Made by a program: the position numbers and the translations under genes. Below, in pieces: positions 25,570-34,614 of a stretch of 64,000 nucleotides of DNA. The stretch spans positions 20,836 through 84,835 of the forward strand of contig NZ_CAKKMF010000010.1 of assembly GCF_918697925.1 (NCBI RefSeq). The letters run 5' to 3'. The first letter of the stretch is position 1; each line of letters starts with the position of its first letter. The stretch comes from Arthrobacter sp. Bi26. GTDB lineage: Bacteria > Actinomycetota > Actinomycetes > Actinomycetales > Micrococcaceae. The notes below the pieces were generated by a model that searched no databases, was not told where the DNA came from, and saw only the letters and a list, made by a program, of their open reading frames with translations.

Positions 25570-26715
25570 ATGCACAGCATCATGCCGATCTTCGGAACCA
25601 GACCGGAAGCCATCAAGATGGCGCCGATCGTCAGCGCGCTGCAGGAGTCCCCGCTCTTCCGGTGCATCGTGACGGTCACGGGGCAGCACCGCGAAATGCT
25701 GGACCAGGTCAACGAACTGTTCGGCATTGTTCCGGACCATGACCTCAACATCCTGCAGCAGGGGCAATCCCTGTCGGCCATCATGACGCGGACCATTGAC
25801 GGGCTCGAAAAACTCTTCGCTGTCACCCGTCCGGACGCCGTCGTGGTCCAGGGCGATACCACCACCTCCACGGCCGCCGCCATCGCGGCGTTCTACCACG
25901 GCATCCCGGTGGTGCACGTCGAGGCCGGGCTGCGCAGCGGTGACCTGCTCTCGCCGTTCCCCGAGGAAGCCAACCGTAAGATCACAAGCCAGATCACCCG
26001 CCTGCACCTGGCACCGACCTCCACCAGCCGGGAAAACCTGCTGCGGGAAGGCATCAGCCCGCAGGACATCGTGGTGACTGGGAACACAGTAATTGATGCC
26101 CTCCTCGCCACCGTGGACAAGCGGCTTCCCTTCACGGACCCCCGGCTGGAAGCGCTGGCCGCCAGCGACCGCCGGGTCCTGCTGGTCACCACGCACCGGC
26201 GCGAAAACCAGGGCGAATCCATGCGCAGGGTGGGACGGGCGCTCGCGCGGATCGCCGACGCCGAACCGGACCTCGTGATCGTGCTGCCCGCCCACAAGAA
26301 TCCCGTGGTGCGTGAGGCAGTGCTTCCCGCGCTGGAGGGCAAGCCCAACGTGCTGGTGACGGAGCCGCTGGCCTACGGCGAATTCACCCGGATGCTTTCG
26401 CAGGCGCACATCGTCCTGACGGACTCCGGCGGAGTGCAGGAGGAGGCCCCCAGCCTCGGCAAGCCGGTCCTGGTGATGCGGGAGAACACGGAACGGCCCG
26501 AGGCCCTTGAAGCCGGCACCGTGAAGCTGATCGGCACCGACGAAGAGCGGATTGTTGCCGAGGTGACCCGCCTCCTGCACGATTCCTCGCACTTCGCGTC
26601 CATGGCAAACGCAGTGAATCCCTACGGCGACGGCAAGGCCGCCCCCCGGACGGTGGCAGCCATCGAAGAGCTGCTCGGCGTCGGCTACCGGACGGCGGAG
26701 TTCAGCGGGGCGTAG
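25570..26715 (+). CDS. wecB: UDP-N-acetylglucosamine 2-epimerase (non-hydrolysing)
   Basis: The 381-residue cytosolic enzyme interconverts UDP-GlcNAc and UDP-ManNAc. The start IFGTRPEAIKMAPIV (7-21) is the family hallmark, followed by VTGQHREMLDQ, VQGDTTTS, HVEAGLRSGD, the HRRENQGE loop and TDSGGVQEEAPSLGKPVLVMR that binds the uridine nucleotide. Length is normal. GGGG lies seven bases before the ATG. Its product is the substrate of the WecC-like dehydrogenase at 50150-51460, 24 kb away in the same island, so together they could make UDP-ManNAcA. The two GH128-like genes follow on the same strand. Confidence 0.95.
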   Translation: MHSIMPIFGTRPEAIKMAPIVSALQESPLFRCIVTVTGQHREMLDQVNELFGIVPDHDLNILQQGQSLSAIMTRTIDGLEKLFAVTRPDAVVVQGDTTTSTAAAIAAFYHGIPVVHVEAGLRSGDLLSPFPEEANRKITSQITRLHLAPTSTSRENLLREGISPQDIVVTGNTVIDALLATVDKRLPFTDPRLEALAASDRRVLLVTTHRRENQGESMRRVGRALARIADAEPDLVIVLPAHKNPVVREAVLPALEGKPNVLVTEPLAYGEFTRMLSQAHIVLTDSGGVQEEAPSLGKPVLVMRENTERPEALEAGTVKLIGTDEERIVAEVTRLLHDSSHFASMANAVNPYGDGKAAPRTVAAIEELLGVGYRTAEFSGA

Positions 26716-26806
26716 GCGGTGGCCAAATCGTGAAACAATGAAGCTCCCGGGGAGGGAGTGCTCACCCCCGCGCGCAGCCGAGAGAAAAGTGAAAGTGGAC
26801 GTGAGC

Positions 26807-27679
26807 ATGGACCGCAGGGACTTCTTCCGACTGTCGTTGGCGGCCTCTGCCGCCGCCACGCTGGCCTCTTGTACGCCGGAACCTAACGACGTCGGCCAGC
26901 CACCAATCACCAGCCAGCCACCAACCAGCAGCCGTCCCACGCCGGCGGGGGCCCGCAAGGGCGTGGGCCTTGCCGTGGGCAAGAAGTACGGCATCCAGCA
27001 GCTCGACGCCTTGGATGTGAACTGGTTCTACACATGGGGCGCCTCATATCCCGCAGCCCGCCCCACGCAGGATTTTGTGCCGATGATCTGGGGCAAGGAA
27101 AGTGTCCGCCAGAACGCGGTCGCAGAGGTACAGTACGAACTCGAGCTGACCCGGGCCGCGGAACTGCTTGGCTTCAATGAGCCCGACCATCCCGAGCAGG
27201 CAGACATGAAAGTGTCCTCGGCCATCAAGTATTGGCCCGAGCTCGAGGCATCCGGGCTGCGGCTGGGCTCGCCGGCGCCCGTTCAGGCACTGGGCGACTG
27301 GCTCAAGGAGTTCATGGATGAAGCGTCCTCGAAGGATCTCAGGGTGGACTTCATCACTATGCACTCCTACCCTTCCCCGGACTCCGAGTCCTTCCTGAAC
27401 AGCGTCCAGGAGCTCTACGACCGGTACGAAAAGCCCATCTGGATCACCGAATACGCCGTCGCGGACTGGAAAGCCTCCGAAAAGTCGCCCACGCGCTACA
27501 CCGAAAAAGAGATCATGGCGTTCATGAGCGAAACGGCCGCAGGGCTCCGCCAGATGCCGTTCGTGGAGCGCTTTGCCTGGAAGACCCGGGCCGAAGGGGA
27601 CCCCATCATGGGCGCCTCGGCCCTGTTCCGCAAGGACGGATCGCTCTCCCCCACAGGCGAGCTCTACAAGTCCCTGTAG
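26807..27679 (+). CDS. Tat-exported lipoprotein, GH128-like (Asl1-type) glycoside hydrolase
   Basis: The 290-residue protein begins MDRRDFFRLSLAASAAATLA with a twin-arginine motif and then a lipobox LASC (Cys22), so it is probably a folded lipoprotein exported by Tat. A low-complexity PPITSQPPTSSRP linker leads to an Asl1-like TIM barrel: WFYTWGASYP, LLGFNEPD (acid/base Glu), DFITMHSYPSPD and PIWITEYAVADW (nucleophile Glu). GH128 enzymes cleave beta-1,3-glucan. An in-frame start at 26738 would bury the signal, so the ATG at 26807 is preferred. It has a paralogue immediately downstream. Confidence 0.82.
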   Translation: MDRRDFFRLSLAASAAATLASCTPEPNDVGQPPITSQPPTSSRPTPAGARKGVGLAVGKKYGIQQLDALDVNWFYTWGASYPAARPTQDFVPMIWGKESVRQNAVAEVQYELELTRAAELLGFNEPDHPEQADMKVSSAIKYWPELEASGLRLGSPAPVQALGDWLKEFMDEASSKDLRVDFITMHSYPSPDSESFLNSVQELYDRYEKPIWITEYAVADWKASEKSPTRYTEKEIMAFMSETAAGLRQMPFVERFAWKTRAEGDPIMGASALFRKDGSLSPTGELYKSL

Positions 27680-27884
27680 GGGGCGCGCCGCGCCCGGGAC
27701 GCCAACATCCGACGCCGTGGTGAGGCTCACCGTCCACTGAGAAAACCTTGCGTTTTTCCTGCGCTTACCCGGGAGTTTCCTGTGTGTTTTCCGTGCTAGG
27801 TTTGCTCGAGCTTGAGTGCCGGGGGAGTTGATGCACGTCGCCCGTGGTGCCGGCTAACAATCTGGTCCCTACCGAGAGCGACTC

Positions 27885-28739
27885 ATGGAACGCCGTAAGT
27901 TTCTTACCATGCCCTTGGCAGCTATGGCCGCCCCGGGGGCTCTGCTGGCTGCCAACGCGGCAACCGCCGAAGCGGTTGTGAGCGTCCCTTCCATCACCAC
28001 GCCCGCCAACACCTTGAAGGGTTTCGGGCATGGCGGCAAGGACGCTTTGGCGCTCCAGCAAATCAAGAGCCTCAACCTGAAATGGCACTACACCTGGGGT
28101 TCGCACCCTAACGTGACCACCACCCCTGCCTTCGTGCCCATGATCAAGAGCGCCAAGACGATGCTGGAGCAGGACGCCCTTGGCTATGTCACACGCCAGT
28201 TGGCCGAAACGAAGGCCACGCACCTGCTCGGCTTCAACGAACCCGACGTCGTGGCACAGGCGAACATGAGCGTGGACCAGGCCATCAGCCTTTGGCCCAA
28301 GCTTCAGGCAACGGGCCTACGGCTCGGCTCCCCTGCCACGACCAGTCCGAGCAGCACCTGGTTGGCGGCTTTCATGGCGAAGGCAAAGACGAGAGGCCTC
28401 CGCGTAGACTTCATGACCACCCACATCTATGCCTGGCCCCGGGCGGACGACTTCCTGAACAAGCTCACCATGATGCACGAGAAGTACGGGAAGCCGATCT
28501 GGGTCACCGAATACGCGGTGGCGGACTGGGACGCCACCGCGTCCAGGCCCTGCAAGTACTCCCGCGCCCAGACAGAGGACTTCATGCGGGCCACCGTAGC
28601 CGGAATGCGTGCGCTCCCCTTCGTGGAACGCTTTGCCTGGAAGACCCGCCCAGCAGGCGACATCAAGATGGGATGCTCCACCCTGTTCAACGCGAACGGC
28701 ACCCTCACCAGCACCGGACGCCTCTACGCGGCGCTGTAA
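27885..28739 (+). CDS. Second GH128-like (Asl1-type) glycoside hydrolase, Tat signal
   Basis: The 284-residue paralogue of the previous gene begins MERRKFLTMPLAAMAAPGAL, a clear twin-arginine signal, but lacks a lipobox Cys, so the mature enzyme would be released after cleavage near AAT-AEA. The barrel motifs match: WHYTWGSHP, LLGFNEPD, LRLGSPATT, DFMTTHIYAWP and PIWVTEYAVADW, with both catalytic Glu present. FVERFAWKTRP is shared almost exactly with its neighbour. The pair thus gives one anchored and one free enzyme. The 205-bp gap before it holds short GC palindromes but no clear promoter. Confidence 0.82.
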   Translation: MERRKFLTMPLAAMAAPGALLAANAATAEAVVSVPSITTPANTLKGFGHGGKDALALQQIKSLNLKWHYTWGSHPNVTTTPAFVPMIKSAKTMLEQDALGYVTRQLAETKATHLLGFNEPDVVAQANMSVDQAISLWPKLQATGLRLGSPATTSPSSTWLAAFMAKAKTRGLRVDFMTTHIYAWPRADDFLNKLTMMHEKYGKPIWVTEYAVADWDATASRPCKYSRAQTEDFMRATVAGMRALPFVERFAWKTRPAGDIKMGCSTLFNANGTLTSTGRLYAAL

Positions 28740-28804
28740 GGCTCTGTAGAGCCTCCCAACAGCGTTCCGGGCCTTGCGGACCTTGGAGCGGCTGCTCTAG
28801 CCAA

Positions 28805-28840
28805 GGAGGCCCCACCGGAGATTTATCCGGTAGGGCCTCC
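28805..28840 (+). terminator. Hairpin terminator after the GH128-like pair
   Basis: A 15-bp stem with one C/A mismatch (GGAGGCCC at 28805-28812 pairs with GGGCCTCC at 28833-28840, and ACCGGA with TCCGGT) closes a six-base loop, 65 bp after the stop codon. Only a CTC stretch follows and no T run, as is common for actinobacterial terminators. Confidence 0.7.
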
Positions 28841-29156
28841 CTCATGTTCGAAGTTGCCGTGCGGTGGAAATATACGGGCAGACTGCTTCGAAGGCACTGG
28901 CCGGCCGTTATCGCGGGGGCGCTCCTGCAGCGCCGGCTTGGTGTAATCCGGTGCCTCCGGCCGGGGGCGGCGTTGGCGGGCCTGAACCCGGTCGATGATG
29001 TCCTTATCCGGACAGGCAGGCAAGGGCAGGAGCCTAAGGAGCCGGGGCCATCTGTTTCACAGCGTCCGTGGGTTGCCATTAGCAGCTCCCTTGGCCTGAC
29101 GCCTTCTCGGGGGTGCGATGGCAGTGTCACATGTGAGGTTTGGGAGGTCGAATCAG
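28841..29156. other. Intergenic spacer before IS110 relic, no gene seen
   Basis: No frame here shows the codon bias or motifs of a gene. Short open frames on both strands are rich in Arg and Pro and look like chance frames of GC-rich DNA. The stretch may be decayed flank of the neighbouring IS110 element. Confidence 0.4.
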
Positions 29157-29457
29157 GGCCCTACTGGGTTCGTTCTGGCCCGGTATCTGCGTGCTGCGGG
29201 CATCAACTGCGTCGTTGCGGCGTCCTCGAAACTGCTGCCCCGGGGACCGCGTGAAAACCGACCGCCGCGACGCCCGCGTGTTGGCCGAAATGCTCGCGGT
29301 CGGCTCGGTCACCGAGGTCCGCATCCCGGATCCGGACGAAGAAGCACTGCGGGACCTGTCACGGCTGCGCTCCGGCACGGCCGGGGACCTCGCGCACGCC
29401 CGCCAGCACTTTGACGAACCGGCACTGCAGTTCACCTACGACGCCGACGTCGAACAG
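29157..29457 (+). pseudogene. IS110-family transposase relic (N-terminal part, frameshifted)
   Basis: The first piece GPTGFVLARYLRAAGINCVV continues AASSKLLP and then loses frame near 29240. In the next frame GDRVKTDRRDARVLAEML and VTEVRIPDPDEEALRDLSRL follow. K-T-D-x-x-D-A within GDRVKTDRRDA is the hallmark of the RuvC-like (DEDD) domain of IS110/IS1111 transposases. The trace fades after FTYDADVEQ near 29457; the C-terminal serine domain is absent. It differs in sequence from the second relic at 32154. It is non-functional. Confidence 0.75.
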
Positions 29458-29627
29458 GCCGGAACTGCTCACCGCGCACCCCAGATTCCCCGTGCCATCA
29501 CGGAGGACCCCTAGAAACCGCCCAGGGGCCGCGGGCCTGCCGACAGTGAACATTCCCGCCGCCGGCGGGATAGTGGTCAGTGGCCGGAACGTCCCGATCC
29601 CCGTCGCTACGGGCAACAGCTGACCAG

Positions 29628-30170
29628 CTAGCCAGCAATGGATGAGGTGTTACCCAACGCGGGACAGTAGATGCTCAGGGCAAGGTTCTCGATTTCAAGC
29701 GAAGACCCCTCGAGCGGGGGCTTGTAGCCGTCGAAGCGCCGCTGGCAAGCCTCCGCAGCCCGACCGTAGAACGTCTCGGCCTGCTCGGGAGGGACGTTAG
29801 AGCTCAGGCCCGAGCCGTCCATTTTCTCGTGGAACAGGGCTTCCTTGTCAGCGGAATGCCACTGCTTTGCAAGCTCGATAATCTTCGCTGAGTCCGCGGG
29901 CGTCGCCTTCGTGTAGTCTCCGGTGAAGTGGACCTTGCCCTCGGCGAGTTGGTTGGGAATGGCGGTCGGCGGCAGTTGCCCCGGAGGCAGCGCCGCGTCC
30001 GGGACCACGGCCGAGTCCGTGGATTCGGCCGCGGTCCCCGGCGGCGGCGCTGACGCCGTCGTGGCAGCCGGGCTTTCCGGGGCCGAATTGGTGCCCTGAG
30101 ACTGACCGGTGCATCCAGTAAGCCCAAAGAGGCCGATTAATGCTACAGCAGTGAGTAGTGAAACCTTCAT
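29628..30170 (-). CDS. Putative lipoprotein of unknown function
   Basis: The 180-residue protein begins MKVSLLTAVALIGLFGLTGC with a clear lipobox (LTGC, Cys20), followed by a Ser/Ala/Pro/Thr-rich linker to about residue 70. The rest (LAEGKVHFTGDYTKATPADS..., with two further Cys) shows no family I recognise. The ribosome site is AGGGA before the ATG. It lies 54 bp downstream of the SASA esterase gene on the same strand, so the two may be co-transcribed and act at the same surface. Confidence 0.7.
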   Translation of the reverse strand: MKVSLLTAVALIGLFGLTGCTGQSQGTNSAPESPAATTASAPPPGTAAESTDSAVVPDAALPPGQLPPTAIPNQLAEGKVHFTGDYTKATPADSAKIIELAKQWHSADKEALFHEKMDGSGLSSNVPPEQAETFYGRAAEACQRRFDGYKPPLEGSSLEIENLALSIYCPALGNTSSIAG

Positions 30171-30224
30171 GGTTGTTTCCCTGGTTCGTTGATCTGAAAA
30201 CGCGAAGCGGCGTACGGCCGCGCG

Positions 30225-31898
30225 CTACCCCGCCACTTTAGTGCCAGTGGACTCTTTGGTGACCGTGGAGTAGCCGGTCTTGGAGCCTGTGACCTTGACG
30301 GTGATGGTCCTCCCCGCGTCACCAGTGCGGACCTTATAGGTGGAAGCTGTGGCATCACTGATCAGAACGTGCGAGCGGTACCAACGGTACGTCAGCGTCA
30401 CCGGCGCAGGTCCCCAGGCGCCGGGCACGGCCGTCAGGGTGGACCCTAGCGCCGCGGTGCCCGTGATCTTGGGAATCGGCGTGGCGAGAGTGCCCTTGGC
30501 GATGGTAGCGGTGGCGGGGGACGTCTTGGAGGCCGTGTTGAAGGCAGTCTTGGAGCCAGTGACCTTCACGGTGATGGTCCTGCCCGCATCACCGGAGCGC
30601 AGCTTGTACGTGGCACTGCTGGCATCGCTGATCAACGTACCGGACCGGTACCACTTGTAAGTCAAGGTCACCGGCGCCGGGCCCCAGGTTCCGGGCACGG
30701 CGGTCAGGGTGGACCCGACCTTCCGGGTGCCGGCAATCGTCGGCGTGGGAGCCGCGAGGGTGCCCTTGACGATCGAAGCCGTGGCGGCAGATGTCTTGGA
30801 GACCGTCGGGTAGCCGGACTTGGAACCGGTGACCTTCACGGTGATCGTCGCACCCAGATCACCGGCGACAGGAGTGTAGGCGGCGCCGATGGCGCCGCTA
30901 ATCGCGGTCCCCGAGCGGTACCACTGGTACGCCAGGGTCACCGGCGCCGGGCGCCAGCCGCCAGGCACCGCTGTCAGAATGGCCCCGACCTTCGCCGAAC
31001 CTTGGATCGACGGCATCTGAGCGTTCAGGGAGCCGTTGTCGACGACGGCGGCGGCGGTGGCCTGCTGGTATCCGGATAGGTAGTTTTTGCCCAGGAATTC
31101 GACGCCGGTCCGGGAAAAGTGGATTATGTCGCCAGTATTCGTGCCGCCAGCCATGGCCGCGGCAAATCCGGTGTACGGAACCCGCGACGGGGTTTCCCGG
31201 TGCGATCTGTCGACGTTGAGCCGGACCGGATCTGCTGCGATTCCCTCAGGTGCCATTTGCCCCACCACGACGGGGAGGTTCGGGACCGCCAACTGGGACC
31301 GGAAGTAAGCAATGACTGTATCCAGCCTGGCATTGTAGCCGGAAGTGGTCAGCGTCGCGTTGTTTTCCCCCTGGTGCCAGAGGACGCCCTTGAGCTCAAC
31401 CGTACGACCGGACGCCTTGGCCGCCGCGATGCCTTCGAGGGTCTGTTTTACCGCCAGCGCGGAAAGATCGAGTTCCGGGGCGGAGGCCGCGCCGGGAATC
31501 CACGTGAGGGTGGACGCGGCAGTGGTGAATCCCGTGCCGCCGTGCGCCGCCGGGATGAGCAGCACCCCGACGTTGCCGGGCTGGGTCTTCAAGTACTCAC
31601 GGGCAAGAGTTGTGGCCGGCGAAAGCCCGGTCGCGATGTCGTGCATGTCCAGGGGCACACCCGCCTTCTGAAGCTCGCGGTCACTCGCGCCAAACTCAAA
31701 AATCCGAGGGTCCGCGGGGTCATCCGTGCTACCGGCGGGCAGGCCCCGCCCGGACATATTCGACTGCCCCGCCGCCAGGAACACATGCAGGACGGTGAGC
31801 GTCTCCGCTGCCCGCGCAGGCGCCACGCCCGCGAGCATCAGGGCAGTAACCGCCAGGCCGACCAGCAGCCCTCGAATCCCGCTCGCCAAATTCCTCAT
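30225..31898 (-). CDS. Secreted SASA-type carbohydrate esterase with three 90-residue repeats
   Basis: The 557-residue secreted protein has a signal peptide (residues 1-31, ending APARA-A). The catalytic domain starts HVFLAAGQSNMSGRG with nucleophile Ser46 in GQSN, and LWHQGENNA supplies the conserved block near 180. These are hallmarks of the SASA/CE6 sialate-O-acetylesterase fold, which removes O-acetyl groups from glycans. From residue 300 three repeats of exactly 90 residues fill the C-terminus. ATG 31898 with GGGGAT upstream is preferred to a start at 31946. It could trim acetyl groups from the polymer made by this island or from an external glycan. Confidence 0.82.
   Translation of the reverse strand: MRNLASGIRGLLVGLAVTALMLAGVAPARAAETLTVLHVFLAAGQSNMSGRGLPAGSTDDPADPRIFEFGASDRELQKAGVPLDMHDIATGLSPATTLAREYLKTQPGNVGVLLIPAAHGGTGFTTAASTLTWIPGAASAPELDLSALAVKQTLEGIAAAKASGRTVELKGVLWHQGENNATLTTSGYNARLDTVIAYFRSQLAVPNLPVVVGQMAPEGIAADPVRLNVDRSHRETPSRVPYTGFAAAMAGGTNTGDIIHFSRTGVEFLGKNYLSGYQQATAAAVVDNGSLNAQMPSIQGSAKVGAILTAVPGGWRPAPVTLAYQWYRSGTAISGAIGAAYTPVAGDLGATITVKVTGSKSGYPTVSKTSAATASIVKGTLAAPTPTIAGTRKVGSTLTAVPGTWGPAPVTLTYKWYRSGTLISDASSATYKLRSGDAGRTITVKVTGSKTAFNTASKTSPATATIAKGTLATPIPKITGTAALGSTLTAVPGAWGPAPVTLTYRWYRSHVLISDATASTYKVRTGDAGRTITVKVTGSKTGYSTVTKESTGTKVAG
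30228..31001 (-). repeat. Three 90-residue coding repeats in the SASA esterase
   Basis: Units begin at residues 300, 390 and 480 of the protein (the last is shortened to 78). Each holds VG/LGxxLTAVPGxWxPAPVTL, (Y)xWYRS, and ATITVKVTGSK or RTITVKVTGSK in identical register with no insertions. Units two and three are closest to each other. Such Ig-like surface repeats are frequent in Arthrobacter-type secreted proteins. Confidence 0.9.
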
Positions 31899-32153
31899 TA
31901 CGGATCCCCATTCCGTCAATGGGCGGCGCACCACCCGAACCTGCAAAGACGCAGAACCCTTAACCCTAGCCCTAAAACACCCTGCCCTGTCCGCGGTTGA
32001 CGGTCGAGTCGCCGATTAGTTCCTTTCTGCGGTGTCCCTGAGTCTAGATCGGTGACGGAAACCACCGGCACCTATATGCCCTGCTAGTCATTGCATTGGT
32101 GGTCGGCCTGATCTTCGGAGGGCGGCCGCCGCCGAGGTCAATACATCTCGACG

Positions 32154-33051
32154 GTGACCAGATGGGCGTCGACCAAAAACGAGGTTCTGGCCTTGCGCGG
32201 GCATCTGCTGTGTGAGCAAGTGACGCTGGTGGTGATGGAAGCCACCAGCGACTATTGGAAGCAGTTCTATTTCCTGCTGGAGGACGGGCTGAACGTGATG
32301 CTTACGAACGCCCAACAGGTAAGGAACATGCCCGGGCGCAAGACCGACGTCTCGGACGCGGCGTGGCTGGCCCAGCTCGGCGCGTTCGGACTCGTGCGTG
32401 CCTCGTTCGTGCCGCCCGAGCCCGTCCGTCAGCTCCGGGACCTGACACGCACGCGCACGATGTCCATCCGGCAGCGCGGCAGTGAGATCCAGCGCCTGGA
32501 GAAGCTGCTGGAAGACGCCGGGATCAAGCTGTGTTCCGTGGCCACGGATCTGACAGGTGTCTCCTCCAGGGCGATGCTGGGGACCCTCATTGAGGGCCAG
32601 GGGATCCGGCCGTACTGGCCGATCTTGCCGTCTACAGCCTGCGAACGAAGATTCCCGCCCTGACCGAAGCACTCAACGGAAGATTCAACGCCCACCATGC
32701 GTTCCTGGCCGGACTGCACCTGAACATCATTGACGGACACACCCTGGCCATAGAACAGCTCAGAGCCTGGACTGAAGCAGTCCTGGCACCCTTCGGCCCG
32801 GGACCTGCCGGTGTACTTCGGCGCCAAATACCGGCGCCTCGCGGCCAGACGGGGACCCATGAAAGCCCTTGTAGCCGTCGAACATGCAATACTTACCGCG
32901 GTCTGGAACATGCTCAGGACCGGGGAACTCTACAGGGCCCCGGACCCGACTACTACACCCGCCTGCAACCGGCCAAAACGCGGGCACGCGCAGCCAGCTC
33001 GAATCCATGGGTTTCACGGTCACCATCGAACCCACACAACAAACCGCCTGA
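32154..33051 (+). pseudogene. IS110-family transposase relic, second type, several frameshifts
   Basis: The first frame holds LLCEQVTLVVMEATSDYWKQ, RNMPGRKTDVSDAAWLAQLG and LRDLTRTRTMSIRQRGSEIQ (to about 32600). The trace resumes in another frame at 32615 as LADLAVYSLRTKIPALTEAL then GRFNAHHAFLAGLHL. From about 32811 a third frame gives AKYRRLAARRGPMKALVAVE and TAVWNMLRTGELY, and the last piece GFTVTIEPTQQTA ends at 33051. The order matches an IS110-family (COG3547) transposase from DEDD domain to C-terminal tail, but the middle part of the catalytic C-terminal domain is lost. No terminal repeats were found. The 255 bp before it hold nothing recognisable. Confidence 0.85.
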
Positions 33052-33264
33052 CCGACCCCTTGGGCGGCCCGATACATACTCGCCCACGCCGTCGCACACC
33101 ATCCGCGGTCACCTTAATTTTCGTGGGAGCCTTGACACTGCAGTCACCAAAAAGACTCGCCAACACCCCCGTCACCGCGACCGGCGGGCATAGACGAACG
33201 TCCCCCGGAACCAAAACTCCAGGAGCCGTTCATCTATGCCTCTTGACAACCGAACCTACATAAA

Positions 33265-34614
33265 TCAGTTGGCGGAAGCGGCCAGGTCCAGCAGTTCGCT
33301 CTTGTGGCCGAGCGAGACGATGTCCCAGCCGGCAGCGCTCCACTTGTCGTGGTCCAGGACGTTGCGTCCGTCGAAAATGCGCTTGCGCGAAACCGCAGCA
33401 GAGAGTTCCGCAGGATCGACGTTCACGAACTCGGTCCATTCCGTCAGCACCATGACCAGGTCGGCGTCAGCCGCTGCCGTGGCGAGCGAATCGACGTAGT
33501 TCAGGCGCGGGTACCGTTTGCCGGCGTTGGCGTTCGCAGCGGGGTCGTAGACGCTGACGTCCGCTCCGCTGTTGAAGAGCCTGGCCGCCACGTCGAGGGC
33601 CGGTGAATCGCGGACGTCGTCGCTGTTGGGCTTGAACGCGACGCCGAGGACGGCAATGCGCTTGCCCTCGAGCGAGCCGAGCAACGTTTCGGCAACGTGG
33701 ACCGCACGGTCACGACGGCGGAGGTTTACTTCGTCGATTTCGTTCAGGAACCGCATGGTGCTGTCCAGGCCGAGCTCGGAGACCCGGGCCTGGAGCGCGC
33801 GGATGTCCTTGGGCAGGCAGCCGCCGCCGAAGCCGATGCCGGCGTTGAGGAAGCGGCGGCCGATCCGGGCGTCGAGGCCGATAGCATCCGCCAGGGTGCG
33901 GATGTTGCCGCCAACGGTCTCGGTGACCTCGGAGAAGGCGTTGATGAAGGAGATCTTGGTCGCAAGGAACGCGTTTGCAGCGACCTTGACCAGTTCCGCC
34001 GTCTCGAAGTCCGTGGCGATGAACGGGGTGTCGCGGCTGATGGCGTCGGCGTAGACCTCACGCAGGGTGGTCTCGGCAGCGTCGGAGTCAGAGCCGATAA
34101 CCAGGCGGTCCGGACGCAGGGTGTCCTCCACGGCGAAGCCTTCCCGCAGGAACTCGGGGTTCCAGGCGAAGTTGACCTGAACGCCGTCGCGCGATTCTTC
34201 GGCGACGAGGCCCTTCAGGCGACGTGCTGAGCCAACCGGAACGGTGGACTTGCCGACGATCAGGGAGTCCTTCGTGGCGGCACGTGCAATCGCTGTCACG
34301 GACGCGTCAACGTAGGTCATGTCGGCAGCGTGCTCGCCGGCCCGCTGAGGGGTACCGACGGCAATGAAGTGCACGTCACCGAAGGCGCCGGCTTCTTCGA
34401 ACGAGGTAGTGAAGCGCAGGCGGCCGGATTCTGTGTGCTTGCGCAGCAGTTCGGGCAGGCCAGGTTCGTGGATGGGTAGTTCGCCTCGGCTGAGGCTATC
34501 GATCTTCTCTTTGTCGACGTCGACACCCAGAACTTCGAATCCGAGTTCCGCCATGCATGCCGCATGGGTCGCGCCGAGGTATCCCGTACCGATCACGGTT
34601 AGTCGTAGTGTCAC
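33265..34614 (-). CDS. ugd: UDP-glucose 6-dehydrogenase family protein
   Basis: The 449-residue cytosolic enzyme oxidises a UDP-sugar twice with NAD+, most likely UDP-glucose to UDP-glucuronate. The Rossmann start is LTVIGTGYLGATHAACMAEL (5-24), then VGTPQRAGEHAADMTYV, STVPVGSARRL, WNPEFLREGF and GFGGGCLPKD with catalytic Cys266. The C-terminal domain has VLGVAFKPNSDDVRDSPAL. The GTG at 34614, with GGGGGA five bases upstream, starts at the domain; the longer frame from 34668 does not look real. It stands alone between IS relics and a glycosyltransferase. UDP-GlcA would serve an acidic polymer. Confidence 0.92.
   Translation of the reverse strand: MTLRLTVIGTGYLGATHAACMAELGFEVLGVDVDKEKIDSLSRGELPIHEPGLPELLRKHTESGRLRFTTSFEEAGAFGDVHFIAVGTPQRAGEHAADMTYVDASVTAIARAATKDSLIVGKSTVPVGSARRLKGLVAEESRDGVQVNFAWNPEFLREGFAVEDTLRPDRLVIGSDSDAAETTLREVYADAISRDTPFIATDFETAELVKVAANAFLATKISFINAFSEVTETVGGNIRTLADAIGLDARIGRRFLNAGIGFGGGCLPKDIRALQARVSELGLDSTMRFLNEIDEVNLRRRDRAVHVAETLLGSLEGKRIAVLGVAFKPNSDDVRDSPALDVAARLFNSGADVSVYDPAANANAGKRYPRLNYVDSLATAAADADLVMVLTEWTEFVNVDPAELSAAVSRKRIFDGRNVLDHDKWSAAGWDIVSLGHKSELLDLAASAN

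Noticed and set aside
27718..27730. GGTGAGGCTCACC palindrome between the GH128-like genes
   Set aside because: Too short with a one-base centre to act as a hairpin, and no second copy seen as an operator.
29140..29514. 124-codon frame as a functional transposase
   Set aside because: The preceding DEDD sequence is in a different frame and the C-terminal domain is missing.
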